Source of the DNA: Chitinophaga jiangningensis
GTDB taxonomy: Bacteria; Bacteroidota; Bacteroidia; Chitinophagales; Chitinophagaceae
Assembly (NCBI RefSeq): GCF_900142605.1
Contig: NZ_FRBL01000001.1
Location: forward strand, 124,001 to 188,000
Reading direction: 5' to 3'
DNA length: 64,000 nt
Positions within the stretch are counted from its first letter, which is position 1. The number at the start of each line of letters is the position of its first letter. Position numbers and translations under genes: made by a program. Of the stretch, positions 51,723 to 61,009 are shown one piece after another. The notes beneath the pieces were generated by a model. The model ran no database searches. It saw nothing but the letters and a program-made list of their open reading frames with translations, and was not told the DNA's origin.

Positions 51723-53123
51723 ATGCGACCCGTATACCTGATAATAACCTGTTTAACACTCTGTGCCAGCACTGTATCAGCACAGGATAGCCTGTTGCAA
51801 AAATCGAAGGAAATACCACAAAAGTATTATTCCGCCGTTCAGCATAAAGCTGATGCGCTCAATAAGCAACTCACTGCCCGTACTGAGAAAGCGCTTAGCC
51901 ATTTGTCTAAATACGAGGAGAAGATGAAGAAGAAAATGATGAAAGTGGACTCCTCTCAGGCCAAAATGTTGTTTGAGGATAGCCAAAAGAAATTTTCTTC
52001 CCTGAAAGATAAGCTGAAAGCCAAAACAGATAAGATTCCCGGCAAAAATCTGCTGAGCAATACGCCGGGAGTGGACAGTTTGTTTAACACACTTAGTTTC
52101 CTGAAACAGGGGAATGATAAAATTCCGCAACTGAATAACAGTCTGAAATCGGTGACAGCCCTGCAGGATAAACTGGCTATACTCAATGAAGCCAAGGCGT
52201 TTATTCAGCAACGTAAGCAGCTGCTGAATGCACAGTTAGGCAAAATTCCTGAGCTGGCGGGCAACCTGAAAGGCATTAACAAGGAAGCCTATTATTATGC
52301 CCAGCAGGTGAAGGAACTAAAGGAGACTTTTAGTGACAAAAAGAAAATAGAAAAGAAAGCGCTGGAGATAGCACAGAAAATCCCTGCCTATAACGAGTTT
52401 ATGGCCAAACACAGTTACCTCGGTAATCTGCTGGGAAATAACCTGGGCGGCGGTGGCGGCACTCCTAACCTGGAAGGTTTACAAACCCGTGCACAGGTAG
52501 AGCAACTTATCCAGCAGCGCCTGGGAAGCGGGCCTAACGCCTCACAGGCAGTAAGTCAGTCGATGGCCGAAGCCAGGGCGAAAATGAATGAATTAAAAAG
52601 TAAGTTCCCCGATTTAGATAATGCAGGTGAAATGCCGAATTTCAAGCCAAATGAAATGAAGTCGAAGCGATTTTTGCAAAGGCTGGAATATGGCGGTAAC
52701 ATTCAGTTTGCACGTAACACCAGCTTCTACCCCACTACCAGTGATATTGCCGGCCAGATCGCCTATAAGTTCCATAAAAACGGGGTTGCAGGTGTGGGTA
52801 TGGCTTATAAGCTAGGCTTAGGGCAGGGTTTTAACAAGATAGCCATTTCCAGCGAGGGCTTAGGGCTGCGCTCCTTTGTGGACTGGAAGTTGAAAAATAC
52901 CTTCTTCCTCAATGGAGGTTATGAGCAGAACTACCAGCCGGTACACATTAATGCGGTACCTAACGCTGAAATGTGGACCTCCAGCGCATTACTGGGGATT
53001 AAGAAGAAATACAAGGTGAGTGCGAAGATGAAAGGAGATGTATCGTTGTTGTTTGATTTCCTTTACAGCAGCCATGTACCGAGAACCGATCCTATTAAGC
53101 TGAGGATGGGGTATAATTTCTAG
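51723..53123 (+). CDS. secreted coiled-coil plus predicted outer-membrane beta-barrel protein
   Basis: The 466-aa protein starts MRPVYLIITCLTLCASTVSAQ, a signal peptide. Residues 25-230 are highly charged, Lys/Gln/Glu-rich and predicted coiled coil. A Gly-rich hinge follows (NNLGGGGGTPN, near 242-252), then a helical linker with GSGPNASQAVSQSMAEARAKM. From about 320 the sequence is beta-strand-like with alternating aromatics (YGGNIQFARNTSFYP, FFLNGGYEQNYQP) and ends MGYNF, with the terminal aromatic residue of outer membrane barrels. Long periplasmic coiled coil plus a small barrel suggests an envelope-spanning or secretion role. The family is not recognised. It lies between two tail-fibre-like genes, and 22 bp separate it from the next. 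Confidence 0.8.
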   Translation: MRPVYLIITCLTLCASTVSAQDSLLQKSKEIPQKYYSAVQHKADALNKQLTARTEKALSHLSKYEEKMKKKMMKVDSSQAKMLFEDSQKKFSSLKDKLKAKTDKIPGKNLLSNTPGVDSLFNTLSFLKQGNDKIPQLNNSLKSVTALQDKLAILNEAKAFIQQRKQLLNAQLGKIPELAGNLKGINKEAYYYAQQVKELKETFSDKKKIEKKALEIAQKIPAYNEFMAKHSYLGNLLGNNLGGGGGTPNLEGLQTRAQVEQLIQQRLGSGPNASQAVSQSMAEARAKMNELKSKFPDLDNAGEMPNFKPNEMKSKRFLQRLEYGGNIQFARNTSFYPTTSDIAGQIAYKFHKNGVAGVGMAYKLGLGQGFNKIAISSEGLGLRSFVDWKLKNTFFLNGGYEQNYQPVHINAVPNAEMWTSSALLGIKKKYKVSAKMKGDVSLLFDFLYSSHVPRTDPIKLRMGYNF

Positions 53124-53145
53124 CCATCATTATAAATCCTATATC

Positions 53146-54072
53146 ATGAAAAAATTTTGCCTGAGTGTAATGCTGGTTACAGCATTTGCAGGAAAGTTGT
53201 TTGCGCAGGTCAATGTAGTAACAGGAAGTAGTGCAGGAAATGACTTGTCAACCATTTATCAGGAAACTGCCTCTCAACAATCTTCAGTATTTGCTGTGTA
53301 TAATCCTGTAAACGGTCCAGCTGCCAGTATTGCAGGTGTTTTAGCCAACTTTAAGTACGATTTAAATTATGGCTTTCAACTGTACAACCTGCACGCTGAC
53401 CCGGACAACCTATACTTCCGTTATCGTGTAAGTAGTCAGTACCAGCAATGGAGAAAAATCTGGCACTCCGGAAACTTCAATCCTGCCAATGAAACACTGG
53501 AAACCATAGCCGCCCGGGGAAATGTTGCGAAGACGCATATCTATTTTAACGATGGCGCGAACTTATATTTCCGCAATGATGATGCGGGAGATGTGGTATT
53601 TATGTCGGCCAACGAAACGGAGTATGGACGTGTATTTTCAACGCCTGCCGGCTTATACTTCAGTGCAGGGCCTGTACCCGGAGACTATATGACCCTGAAG
53701 CTGAATACCGATGTGCCTAATACGGTACGGTTAAGTGTTAACGGGGATATTGTTACCCGTAAAGTAAAGGTTACAGCGGCCGGCTGGGCTGATTATGTAT
53801 TTGCCCCTGGTTATGCATTACCCACCTTTGCGGGTTTGGAGAAATTCATTGCTGAAAATGGCCATCTGCCTGGAATACCATCTGCTGCGGTGGTAGAAAA
53901 AGATGGACTTGATATCGCCGACATGCAGAAGAGGCAGATGGAGAAAATTGAGGAACTCACACTATTGCTTATAAAATTAAATAAGCAGGTGGAGAAGCTG
54001 GAGGAGAAGGTAACGCAGCAACAGGCAGTGATTGAGCAACAACAAAAAATCATTACAAACAATGGTAAATAG
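53146..54072 (+). CDS. secreted tail-fibre-like protein with knob-like repeat, copy 2
   Basis: The 308-aa protein has a signal peptide ending LFAQ. The N-terminal half contains YQETASQQSSVFAVYNPVNG and a block YFRYRVSSQYQQWRKIWHSGNFNP, close to the pyocin-knob / phage tail-fibre repeat (W..W..GNFNP). The C-terminal module is the one described for 50668-51615: VTAAGWADYVFAPGYALPTF.. HLPGIPSA.. MEKIEELTLLLIKLNKQVEKLEEKV. Binding of a surface ligand and self-assembly are inferred. It begins 22 bp after the barrel-protein gene and overlaps the next gene by 11 bp, so the cluster is one operon. Confidence 0.83.
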   Translation: MKKFCLSVMLVTAFAGKLFAQVNVVTGSSAGNDLSTIYQETASQQSSVFAVYNPVNGPAASIAGVLANFKYDLNYGFQLYNLHADPDNLYFRYRVSSQYQQWRKIWHSGNFNPANETLETIAARGNVAKTHIYFNDGANLYFRNDDAGDVVFMSANETEYGRVFSTPAGLYFSAGPVPGDYMTLKLNTDVPNTVRLSVNGDIVTRKVKVTAAGWADYVFAPGYALPTFAGLEKFIAENGHLPGIPSAAVVEKDGLDIADMQKRQMEKIEELTLLLIKLNKQVEKLEEKVTQQQAVIEQQQKIITNNGK

Positions 54073-54943
54073 ACTTTTAGGGATAGCTATCTGTTTGCTG
54101 CTGTGCCTTAAAATAACAGTAGCGCAAACAGTGATAGGTCACATGTATTCAGCTAACAACGGGGCATTTTCCTGGATTAAACTGGGTACCCTCAGGTTAC
54201 CCCAGGAAGGGACTACCGCTGTGATTCGTATCTATGGCGGTAGCGGATACAATGGATTGAAAGAACAGATGGCATCTGCCGAAATTCATATAAGAACAAG
54301 TAATAGTGGGGTTAACTCCGAAGGGTTTGCCTTTTCAGCCTATGCATTCCGTACCGGCTGGCTGGCGCCGATGGAAAAGGTGAAAATATTGCCAAATGCC
54401 CCCGGGGGTGCGGCAACAGCTTATGACATTTACCTGTACTACGGGCCTTATGCCGGTTATTCCATGTATGAAGCCGTATCGTTAGGCGGGGAATGGACAA
54501 GAGTAGAACAAACCAGTACTGACCCTGGCACAGCCGCTTATGATGTGCCTTTTCAATACAGCGTATTCAATGACGTGAATCTCGCTAATGCCTTTTTTGT
54601 TAGTTATTCCAGCGGCAACGTAGGCATCGGCTCTCCTGCCAGTAGCACTTCTAAATTATCTGTTAAGGGAGAGATAAAAGCCACCAAGGTAAGAGTAACT
54701 ACCAGTGACTGGCCGGATTACGTGTTTGCCCAGGACTTCCAGCTACGGCCTATTTCAGACCTGGCTAGCTATATTGCAGCCCATCAGCATCTACCGGAAA
54801 TTCCGGCTGCGGAGAAAATTGAAAAGGAAGGGCTGGATGTAGGAGAAATGAATAAATTATTATTGAAGAAGATAGAGGAGATGAGTTTGTATATTATTCA
54901 GCTGGATAAGCGGGTGAAGGAGCTGGAAGCGGAGAAGAAGTAA
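54062..54943 (+). CDS. secreted tail-fibre-like protein, copy 3
   Basis: Start 54062 (MVNRLLGIAICLLLCLKITVAQ) gives a signal peptide. The open frame from 54032 has a poor N-terminus. The protein is about 293 aa. The N-terminal part (GHMYSANNGAFSWIKLGTLRL, YDIYLYYGPYAGYS) is a beta-sandwich-like region resembling phage or shaft domains. The C-terminal module is shared with its neighbours: VRVTTSDWPDYVFAQDFQL.. HLPEIPAAEKIEKEGLDVGEMNKLLLKKIEEMSLYIIQLDKRV. It overlaps the previous gene by 11 bp and is followed by a strong terminator. Confidence 0.83.
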   Translation: MVNRLLGIAICLLLCLKITVAQTVIGHMYSANNGAFSWIKLGTLRLPQEGTTAVIRIYGGSGYNGLKEQMASAEIHIRTSNSGVNSEGFAFSAYAFRTGWLAPMEKVKILPNAPGGAATAYDIYLYYGPYAGYSMYEAVSLGGEWTRVEQTSTDPGTAAYDVPFQYSVFNDVNLANAFFVSYSSGNVGIGSPASSTSKLSVKGEIKATKVRVTTSDWPDYVFAQDFQLRPISDLASYIAAHQHLPEIPAAEKIEKEGLDVGEMNKLLLKKIEEMSLYIIQLDKRVKELEAEKK

Positions 54944-54946
54944 ATG

Positions 54947-54980
54947 AAAAAGGTAGCAGTGATGACTGCTACCTTTTTTT
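54947..54980 (+). terminator. intrinsic terminator of the surface-protein operon
   Basis: AAAAAGGTAGCAG (54947-54959), loop TGATGA, CTGCTACC (54966-54973), then seven T. Confidence 0.9.
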
Positions 54981-54993
54981 GTTTAGGGAGATG

Positions 54994-55173
54994 TTATCTG
55001 CCCTTATTAAGATCTGTTTTTATTTTATCCAGTTCTTGCCTGAGGTTTACATTTTCCTCCTTGATGGCGCCGATTTCCTTTTGCTGTTGCAGGAGATACA
55101 AGGTAAGCTCCTCCACTTTTTTCAGCAAGGTGGCGTTCAGGTCCATTATATCCACCAATGCATTTTTTCCATT
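54994..55173 (-). pseudogene. orphan coiled-coil tail of the tail-fibre-like family
   Basis: On the minus strand the frame from about 55173 to the stop at 54994 reads NGKNALVDIMDLNATLLKKV and continues EELTLYLLQQQKEIGAIKEE..LRQELDKIKTDLNKGR. This is the end of the C-terminal module of the three plus-strand proteins (compare EMNKLLLKKIEEMSLYIIQL). An in-frame TGA precedes it, so no full gene exists. It lies directly after the immunity candidate at 55181-55792 and points toward the plus-strand operon. It is a remnant of a former gene or cassette end. Confidence 0.7.
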
Positions 55174-55180
55174 TCAGCAG

Positions 55181-55792
55181 CTAAACGCCTCCTCTCGACA
55201 CAATAGATATATTACTTTTTTTGTCAATGGAAAAATTAATAAAGTGAAATAGCCGCAATATTTTGTGTAATTCAAAGTCTGTTACTGTGGCGATAAAATT
55301 GTTATCACCTCTATTCATTGGAACTTTCACATCCTGAATTAACAATCCATCCCCATTCAATTTCAGCTTCCGATAGTCTACACAACTCCACTCCCCGCGT
55401 TCCGTATTAAAAGTGTAATAGAATACATCGGCACTGTCTTGACGAAAACAAACGAGTGTATTTATCAGTATCGTTACTTCCCCACTTTTTTTGGCTTCTA
55501 TTACTGACCAATGTTTTACGTGTTGAACCTTCTTATCAATAGCTTTTAAAAACAAGCTTCGTAAATTGGCGGCGTTTACGATTGCCGTGTCTACTGGACA
55601 TATTTCATTCACCCAAACTTCCATTTGGGTATATTGCGGACGCTCGTTTATCAAATCCTTCGACTGCAGAATTGTAATCATGGACTCCCTACTCAGCTTA
55701 TTCCATTTCAGAAGAAAGTTGTCATGCACCTGATTAAATGATGATCCTGCAACAATGAATCCGCATATTGAAATAAGAATTGACTTTATCAT
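55181..55792 (-). CDS. secreted protein, second putative immunity paralog
   Basis: The 203-aa protein begins MIKSILISICGFIVAGSSFNQ, a signal peptide without a clear lipobox. The mature part shares features with the neighbour at 56073-56681: FLLKWNKLSRESM against LFLNWNRVTLNSL, WSVIEAKKSGEVTILINTLV against WTIVEVMKTGEKVSLVNYII, and a VTDFELHK against ITNFKQDS block. The family is not recognised. It is separated from its paralog by a frameshifted putative RHS tail (55802-56080), so it was probably the immunity gene of that older toxin tail. Periplasmic location implies that the toxin is neutralised outside the cytoplasm. Confidence 0.78.
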   Translation of the reverse strand: MIKSILISICGFIVAGSSFNQVHDNFLLKWNKLSRESMITILQSKDLINERPQYTQMEVWVNEICPVDTAIVNAANLRSLFLKAIDKKVQHVKHWSVIEAKKSGEVTILINTLVCFRQDSADVFYYTFNTERGEWSCVDYRKLKLNGDGLLIQDVKVPMNRGDNNFIATVTDFELHKILRLFHFINFSIDKKSNISIVSRGGV

Positions 55793-55801
55793 ATTTGAGA
55801 A

Positions 55802-56080
55802 TTAAAATCCGAAACCTTTTTTAACTGAATTCATGATAGTCGGCATTTTTACTTTTGGAGGCTCAAATATGGGTAGCAGTGGTCCTATGGGCTTAGATGT
55901 GGAATGACTTCCGAGCACCCTAACTGCTAAAAACGGTAACCTTCAAACCGATCAATGTTTCCACCTAGCGCCTGTACTACAGATCCGCCGTTGACTTCCA
56001 ATCGGTCGACTATTAACCTGGAAAGCATTTCCTCCTGGTGATGATTACAAAAATCAAAACCCTGGCGGATGGTTATTCTT
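55802..56080 (-). pseudogene. orphan, frameshifted RHS-type toxin tail fragment
   Basis: On the minus strand one frame reads ITIRQGFDFCNHHQEEMLSR, then LIVDRLEVNGGSVVQALGG and NIDRFEGYRF up to a TAG near 55934. One base more in the T run there would continue directly into FLAVRVLGSHSTSKPIGP, LLPIFEPPKVKMP and a stop at 55802. The joined reading is about 90 residues and ends with a Pro-rich FEPPKVKMP segment, comparable to YPIPPRKPAEVPKVKF at the end of the intact RHS. It is bounded by two paralogous immunity candidates. No RHS core is attached, as expected for a displaced toxin tip. Confidence 0.65.
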
Positions 56081-56681
56081 TTAACATACATACAATTTTA
56101 ATGCTATCCGCAATAGTATGTTCCAGGTAATAATTTGATTCACAAACAGAGTCTTGTTTAAAATTAGTTATTATTACATCATAAGGATAACTATTGGAAG
56201 ATAACAAGGTCTTTGAAATAGGAAGTTTGAAGTCTCCTATCTTAAGCATGCTGATCTTTTCATTGATTTTTATCCATTCACCTTTAGCATAGACATATTT
56301 TATAATATTCGCATTCGTCCCACTATAGCTGATAATATAATTTACTAGACTAACTTTCTCTCCAGTTTTCATGACTTCTACAATAGTCCAGTCCTTACTT
56401 AATTTATTAGAATCATTTTCCATTTTATTCAAGAATATCCATCTGATGGAAGATCTATTTAGGCTATCATCTTCTATTGCCCAGAAACCAGGCATAGTAG
56501 CGATGCGATTTTCACATAATGACCGATCACTTTGTTCTTCCATATCAGAACAAAGTCTACTTAAAGAATTCAATGTTACCCTATTCCAATTCAAAAACAA
56601 ACTATCAATGTTTGTATCCTCATTAGTGGAAGGCAGATGAAAAAAAAATGTACATAAAAATATAATCAGTGATCTCATCAT
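56073..56681 (-). CDS. secreted protein, putative immunity to the RHS toxin
   Basis: The 202-aa protein begins MMRSLIIFLCTFFFHLPSTNE, a signal peptide. Its ATG overlaps the RHS stop (ATGA at 56681-56678), so it is translationally coupled to the toxin. The mature part carries DSLFLNWNRVTL, WTIVEVMKTGEKVSLVNYI and VIITNFKQDS. The family is not recognised, but the paralog at 55181-55792 shares these blocks. Position and coupling point to immunity against the HExxH tail of the RHS protein. It has no similarity to the 161-aa lipoprotein beside the other RHS gene. Confidence 0.8.
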   Translation of the reverse strand: MMRSLIIFLCTFFFHLPSTNEDTNIDSLFLNWNRVTLNSLSRLCSDMEEQSDRSLCENRIATMPGFWAIEDDSLNRSSIRWIFLNKMENDSNKLSKDWTIVEVMKTGEKVSLVNYIISYSGTNANIIKYVYAKGEWIKINEKISMLKIGDFKLPISKTLLSSNSYPYDVIITNFKQDSVCESNYYLEHTIADSIKIVCMLKE

Positions 56682-59600
56682 TTAAAGCTATTAAAATTAA
56701 ACTTTACTTTAGGTACTTCGGCAGGTTTACGAGGAGGTATAGGATAGAAAGGTTGCATTCGAGGTAGTACCCCTTGTTCCCTTCTAATTTGAGAATCTTT
56801 TGCTCTCACACCTCTTTCTTCCTTCGGTAATATATTCATCATTCTAGAATCTGGATCCATTAATCCTTCCGCTCTCTCTTTATCGTGAGTTCCATCAACA
56901 TTTCTTTCTGCATGAAGAAGTTCGTGAGCTAATCCAACCTGAGCCGGTCGGCCGGTAGACCCATCTTCATTCTTAATATTCTCACCAGTGTCGTCAGGAT
57001 TGTATTTAACAGACGAACCAGAGCCCACATCTGGGTTTGTTGCTCCCACAACATTTGTTGGATCTGTTTCATTTTCTTTACCTTGTTCAATAGAAACGAC
57101 ATGATCTGAATTTATTAACTTACTTACTAATCCGGTTCCCACAGACATCTCTCCTTGATGACCCTTTAACATTTGCACTACAGTTCCATCACTAGTCATT
57201 TCTAATTTAACAGATGTCAATTTTTGCAAATCGGTTAATACTCTTTCCTTAAATTCCTTACTCCCTTTGACAATAATGTCCTGTGGTCCCATTCCGTCAG
57301 GATCTATAAATCGAATAGGATTATCAAAAGCATAATTATACGGAGAATGTCTGCGCATTTGTTCAGATAGCGGATCTAACACATGCCATCTACCTATTTG
57401 TGCATCATACATCCTCGCCTCATAGTCATACCATTCCAAACCGCTACCATCCTCGAACTCTTTCGATTGCAGTTCTTTGCCATTGTATTTCAGGCGGTTC
57501 TCCTCATAGGTAGTGCCTTTCAGTGCATTCGAACTAATCCCCGCCATCGTCAACCCAAATGGATAATAATGTGTCTCCTCCAACACCGGCCCTCCGTTAT
57601 GCGTTACTACCAGGTTGTCGAAATATACGTCCTGGCTGGTTTCATTACTGGTATAAATATACAGAAAACCACTCTTTTCCATCACCACGTCATCTGTCGC
57701 TAATGTTTGCAGCTCATCCGGAGTGGCAGCTACCTGCTTCAGGCCGCTGCTCTGATCCACCAGTTTATACTGATCATCAAACAATACATAGTTCAGGTAG
57801 GCGCGGGGTTTGTCCGCTGCTTCCTGGTCGGGATTTTTTTCAGCCAGCTTACGCAAGTCGTTACCGGTCAGATTGCTGGCTGGACTGCGGTTCGTGGCTA
57901 CGCTACCGTGGCCACCATTTCCTGTACTTTCACCGAATGCATTTAGCAGGGAACTTAGAATTTCTTCTTTGGAAGCATTCTTCTTTTGCCCCACTGTTGA
58001 CTTATAGAACGCCTTAGTACCCATTTTGACGGTATCGCCAGCCATTACACGCAGTACCAGTGAAGCTCCTACCTTTTTATCAGATCCTCCATTTAATCTG
58101 GAAGCGAACTTATTACCATCGGAAATTTCGTCCGTAGGGTAACCTACCGGTAAATCTGCCCTGGTTGTGGCCACATTGCTGAACAAGGCTTCCTCAGTAG
58201 AAGCCCTGGCAGTTTCCATCGTGGCAGCATAAATTGTTTGATCATTATGCTCCGTCAACACAGTGCGTACGTTACCGAGGTGATCCTTCAGGAAATAATC
58301 ATAAATATATAATGGTGCAGCACCTTCCTTATTCACTGCACGAAGCCGGCCTTCTTCATGGCCAATTGACTCCATCACATTATCATTGAATACTGCTCCG
58401 GAAAGGTAATCGGTGATCGTTGTTTTTATCGGTGAAACGGTTTTATCTGTTACTGTTTTTCTCAGCTTAATCCCCGCTGCATCATACAGATAACGGATAG
58501 TCCCCTTCGTACCAACTGTAATCTCTTCCGGCAGATTCAGAAAATTATAATTAATACCCGTGATACCTTTGTTATTATCAAGCGTGAGATTACCGTTAGC
58601 ATCATAATTGTAGTCGACCCCATCAGCAGGTGAATTCTTAAAGTCACCCAGCGCCACCGTTGTTCCTCCGTCATCATTTACTGATTCCAGTTTGTTGCTA
58701 TTGTTAATATAGCGATACTGCAGATTATCCACCACTCCAGGACTGCCTCCGGCAATACCTTCCTGTTTCATACTCCGGATGTTACCATTAGCATCATAGT
58801 TAAGGTTGGAAACAGAAAAGTTCACCTGGGTATGCGTCCAGCTGTCAGCAGGACCAGTATCCTGCTGGTTAAAATCCGCTCCCAGCAGCCTGTTGGCATT
58901 ATCATATTTATATCCATAGGCCCTGGCCACCGGGTCATTATATCCGCGCCATTGCTGGCCGGCGATGTTTCCTCCAAAATACCTTTTATCGAAACCATTA
59001 TCGTACGACAGTGTTTGTCCAAAGTACATCCGGTCACCACTTCCGCTGGTTACATATGATTTGTTTATTCCTGCAAGCCAGCCACGAATGTTATAGTCGT
59101 AGTTAATGGATGTCAGTGCTATACCATCGCTGCCTATACCGAGATCTTTTTTCTGCAGCTGACCATTGACGTCGTAGGTATTAGACAAAATTACACGCTC
59201 CAGGTTCGCATCATTATTATAACGTTTGGTAACTGTCAGTAATCTGCCCGCTGCATCATATTTATTGCGCGTAATCACATCTATGCTAGATTGTTTTGCA
59301 CTCGACGGATTGGTATGCTGTTCATGGGTCAGTAATACTTTTCCGGTGAAATCATACATTGTGTGAACAGTGTTCCTACCACTGTTATAATTATCCCCAG
59401 CCACTTCTATCGTGCGTCCTTTATCGTCATAATAAGTACTGGTAGTTAGCCAGGTGTTCGTACCCAGCACCCGGGTACGGGTGCCGGTAATCAAACCCTG
59501 TGTTTGTGTAGTCACCACAGGATCAACAGGCCCTACCGCGCTGGCATCTTTATAAGGATTAAAATTAAAGCCTGCCGGGGCAATAACGCCAGGATAGTTG

Positions 59601-61009
59601 TAATGATCATAAAATGTAAAGGTAAGTGGCGTAAGTTCTGCTGCACTCACATTAGGTAATGGGTTGGTCACCAACAAGGAAACCTCTCCCGCATTTAAAT
59701 CAGGATTTATAGCATATTCCTTTTCGCCCGTATTGCTATCGTAACCGTCAACCAGTTCAATACTAATGCGTGCTTCGTACAGCGACTTATTCTGATCAGC
59801 AGCCATTACCAGGTTATCGATTCCCGAAAAGGTAAATTGTTGCTGCCCGGTGGCATTATTTATCCCATTCATAGTCGCCTGCAGCGACGCACGATCTGTA
59901 GCGGCTACCGGGTGATAAATCGCTGTTTCAACGGGCCTGTTTAACCCGTCGTAAAAAGTTACCATCCATTCGCCCTTCCCGCGCATGTTACCATCACGAC
60001 TAAACACCAGCCTGTCGCGGGTATCATAAACCATTTCCACTACACCGGCTCCGGGAATTTTCTTTTCGATCATCCGGCCACGGCCATCATAATTATATTG
60101 AAAGCACAGTTCTTCTTTTACTGCAGCGAGATTCCACTGCCCAACAATTTTCTCCACTGCCAACGGAGGAATCACTGTTCGCAGTTGCGACAAATCGTCG
60201 TATACATAATAGGTACTCAGCCAGCCAGTAAATGCATCAGGATGATCTGAAGCAACTTCTGCTTTTTTTAAAATCAGCTGGTTACTTTTGTTTGTAAAGC
60301 TGATTATTCGGGAGCCATCTTCATCTATGACCACCGCCTTAGACAATGATCCCGGACTATAATAGCCACTGGCAACAGTATTACCAGTATTATCAACGCT
60401 CCAGATAACCACCTGATCAGCTGCTTCATTCACCAGGTATTGTTGCTCCACCGGGTGGTTTCCACCGGTTCTGGCCCAGCTGTTACCCGCGGCAAAACTC
60501 TTTAGCTTGCGGTTCAGCGGGGAAGCCTCATATTCGGTTTCATTATAGTAGATCGTATTCTGCTGGGCGAATGGGTAAGCCTGGTAAAACTGCTGCTGCT
60601 CCAAAAATGGATTTACTTTCAGGTTGCCATCGCCGCTATTGGAAGTATAGGGGAGATAGCTGAGTATTTCCCGGCCAAACTGATCGTACACTACCGGTGT
60701 CACCTGGTCACCTCCCTGCGGACTAATTCCTTTTACAACCGCTTGCAGCGGACGACCAAGGCCATCCACATACGTCGTTTGTTCTTTTACATGGCTTACC
60801 GGTTTTGTACGACTACTAACATCGGTAGCATTTGTGAGCGGAACAGCGGGCTCCCAGGTTCGTACATAATTAATTGCGGGATTGGTATATCCATTCGGAA
60901 GTGTAGCCGGAATAGCCGCCACTGGCGTAAACTGGGTGGGTTTGTTCTCCTGCGCAATGACAATGCTCTGAATAAAACAACAAAAAACAATAAAAATAAT
61001 TCTTCTCAC
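56678..61009 (-). CDS. full-length RHS repeat polymorphic toxin with C-terminal HExxH (M91-like) domain
   Basis: The 1443-aa protein has a signal peptide (MRRIIFIVFCCFIQSIVIAQ), so it is exported by Sec at least to the periplasm. The N-terminal DUF6443-like domain (PAINYVRTWEPAVPL, TTYVDGLGRPLQAVVKG) is followed by many YD repeats. The RHS core ends in YYPFGLTMAG, KYNGKELQ, YDYEARMYD, IGRW and NPIRFIDPDGM at about residues 1180-1250. The variable tail has HELLH near residue 1360 and RAKDSQIRREQGVLPRM, the M91-like zinc protease pattern. Then comes a Pro-rich end. It faces the tail-fibre-like operon convergently, with the immunity genes between. It is nearly identical in protein to the core of the RHS at 1-2892 but differs in its toxin tail. 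Confidence 0.95.
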   Translation of the reverse strand: MRRIIFIVFCCFIQSIVIAQENKPTQFTPVAAIPATLPNGYTNPAINYVRTWEPAVPLTNATDVSSRTKPVSHVKEQTTYVDGLGRPLQAVVKGISPQGGDQVTPVVYDQFGREILSYLPYTSNSGDGNLKVNPFLEQQQFYQAYPFAQQNTIYYNETEYEASPLNRKLKSFAAGNSWARTGGNHPVEQQYLVNEAADQVVIWSVDNTGNTVASGYYSPGSLSKAVVIDEDGSRIISFTNKSNQLILKKAEVASDHPDAFTGWLSTYYVYDDLSQLRTVIPPLAVEKIVGQWNLAAVKEELCFQYNYDGRGRMIEKKIPGAGVVEMVYDTRDRLVFSRDGNMRGKGEWMVTFYDGLNRPVETAIYHPVAATDRASLQATMNGINNATGQQQFTFSGIDNLVMAADQNKSLYEARISIELVDGYDSNTGEKEYAINPDLNAGEVSLLVTNPLPNVSAAELTPLTFTFYDHYNYPGVIAPAGFNFNPYKDASAVGPVDPVVTTQTQGLITGTRTRVLGTNTWLTTSTYYDDKGRTIEVAGDNYNSGRNTVHTMYDFTGKVLLTHEQHTNPSSAKQSSIDVITRNKYDAAGRLLTVTKRYNNDANLERVILSNTYDVNGQLQKKDLGIGSDGIALTSINYDYNIRGWLAGINKSYVTSGSGDRMYFGQTLSYDNGFDKRYFGGNIAGQQWRGYNDPVARAYGYKYDNANRLLGADFNQQDTGPADSWTHTQVNFSVSNLNYDANGNIRSMKQEGIAGGSPGVVDNLQYRYINNSNKLESVNDDGGTTVALGDFKNSPADGVDYNYDANGNLTLDNNKGITGINYNFLNLPEEITVGTKGTIRYLYDAAGIKLRKTVTDKTVSPIKTTITDYLSGAVFNDNVMESIGHEEGRLRAVNKEGAAPLYIYDYFLKDHLGNVRTVLTEHNDQTIYAATMETARASTEEALFSNVATTRADLPVGYPTDEISDGNKFASRLNGGSDKKVGASLVLRVMAGDTVKMGTKAFYKSTVGQKKNASKEEILSSLLNAFGESTGNGGHGSVATNRSPASNLTGNDLRKLAEKNPDQEAADKPRAYLNYVLFDDQYKLVDQSSGLKQVAATPDELQTLATDDVVMEKSGFLYIYTSNETSQDVYFDNLVVTHNGGPVLEETHYYPFGLTMAGISSNALKGTTYEENRLKYNGKELQSKEFEDGSGLEWYDYEARMYDAQIGRWHVLDPLSEQMRRHSPYNYAFDNPIRFIDPDGMGPQDIIVKGSKEFKERVLTDLQKLTSVKLEMTSDGTVVQMLKGHQGEMSVGTGLVSKLINSDHVVSIEQGKENETDPTNVVGATNPDVGSGSSVKYNPDDTGENIKNEDGSTGRPAQVGLAHELLHAERNVDGTHDKERAEGLMDPDSRMMNILPKEERGVRAKDSQIRREQGVLPRMQPFYPIPPRKPAEVPKVKFNFNSFK

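Noticed and set aside
55930..56010. LEVNGGSV in the orphan tail resembling REVNGGSV of the SSB
   Set aside because: Only a few residues match and the rest of the fragment has no OB-fold pattern, so I take it as chance.
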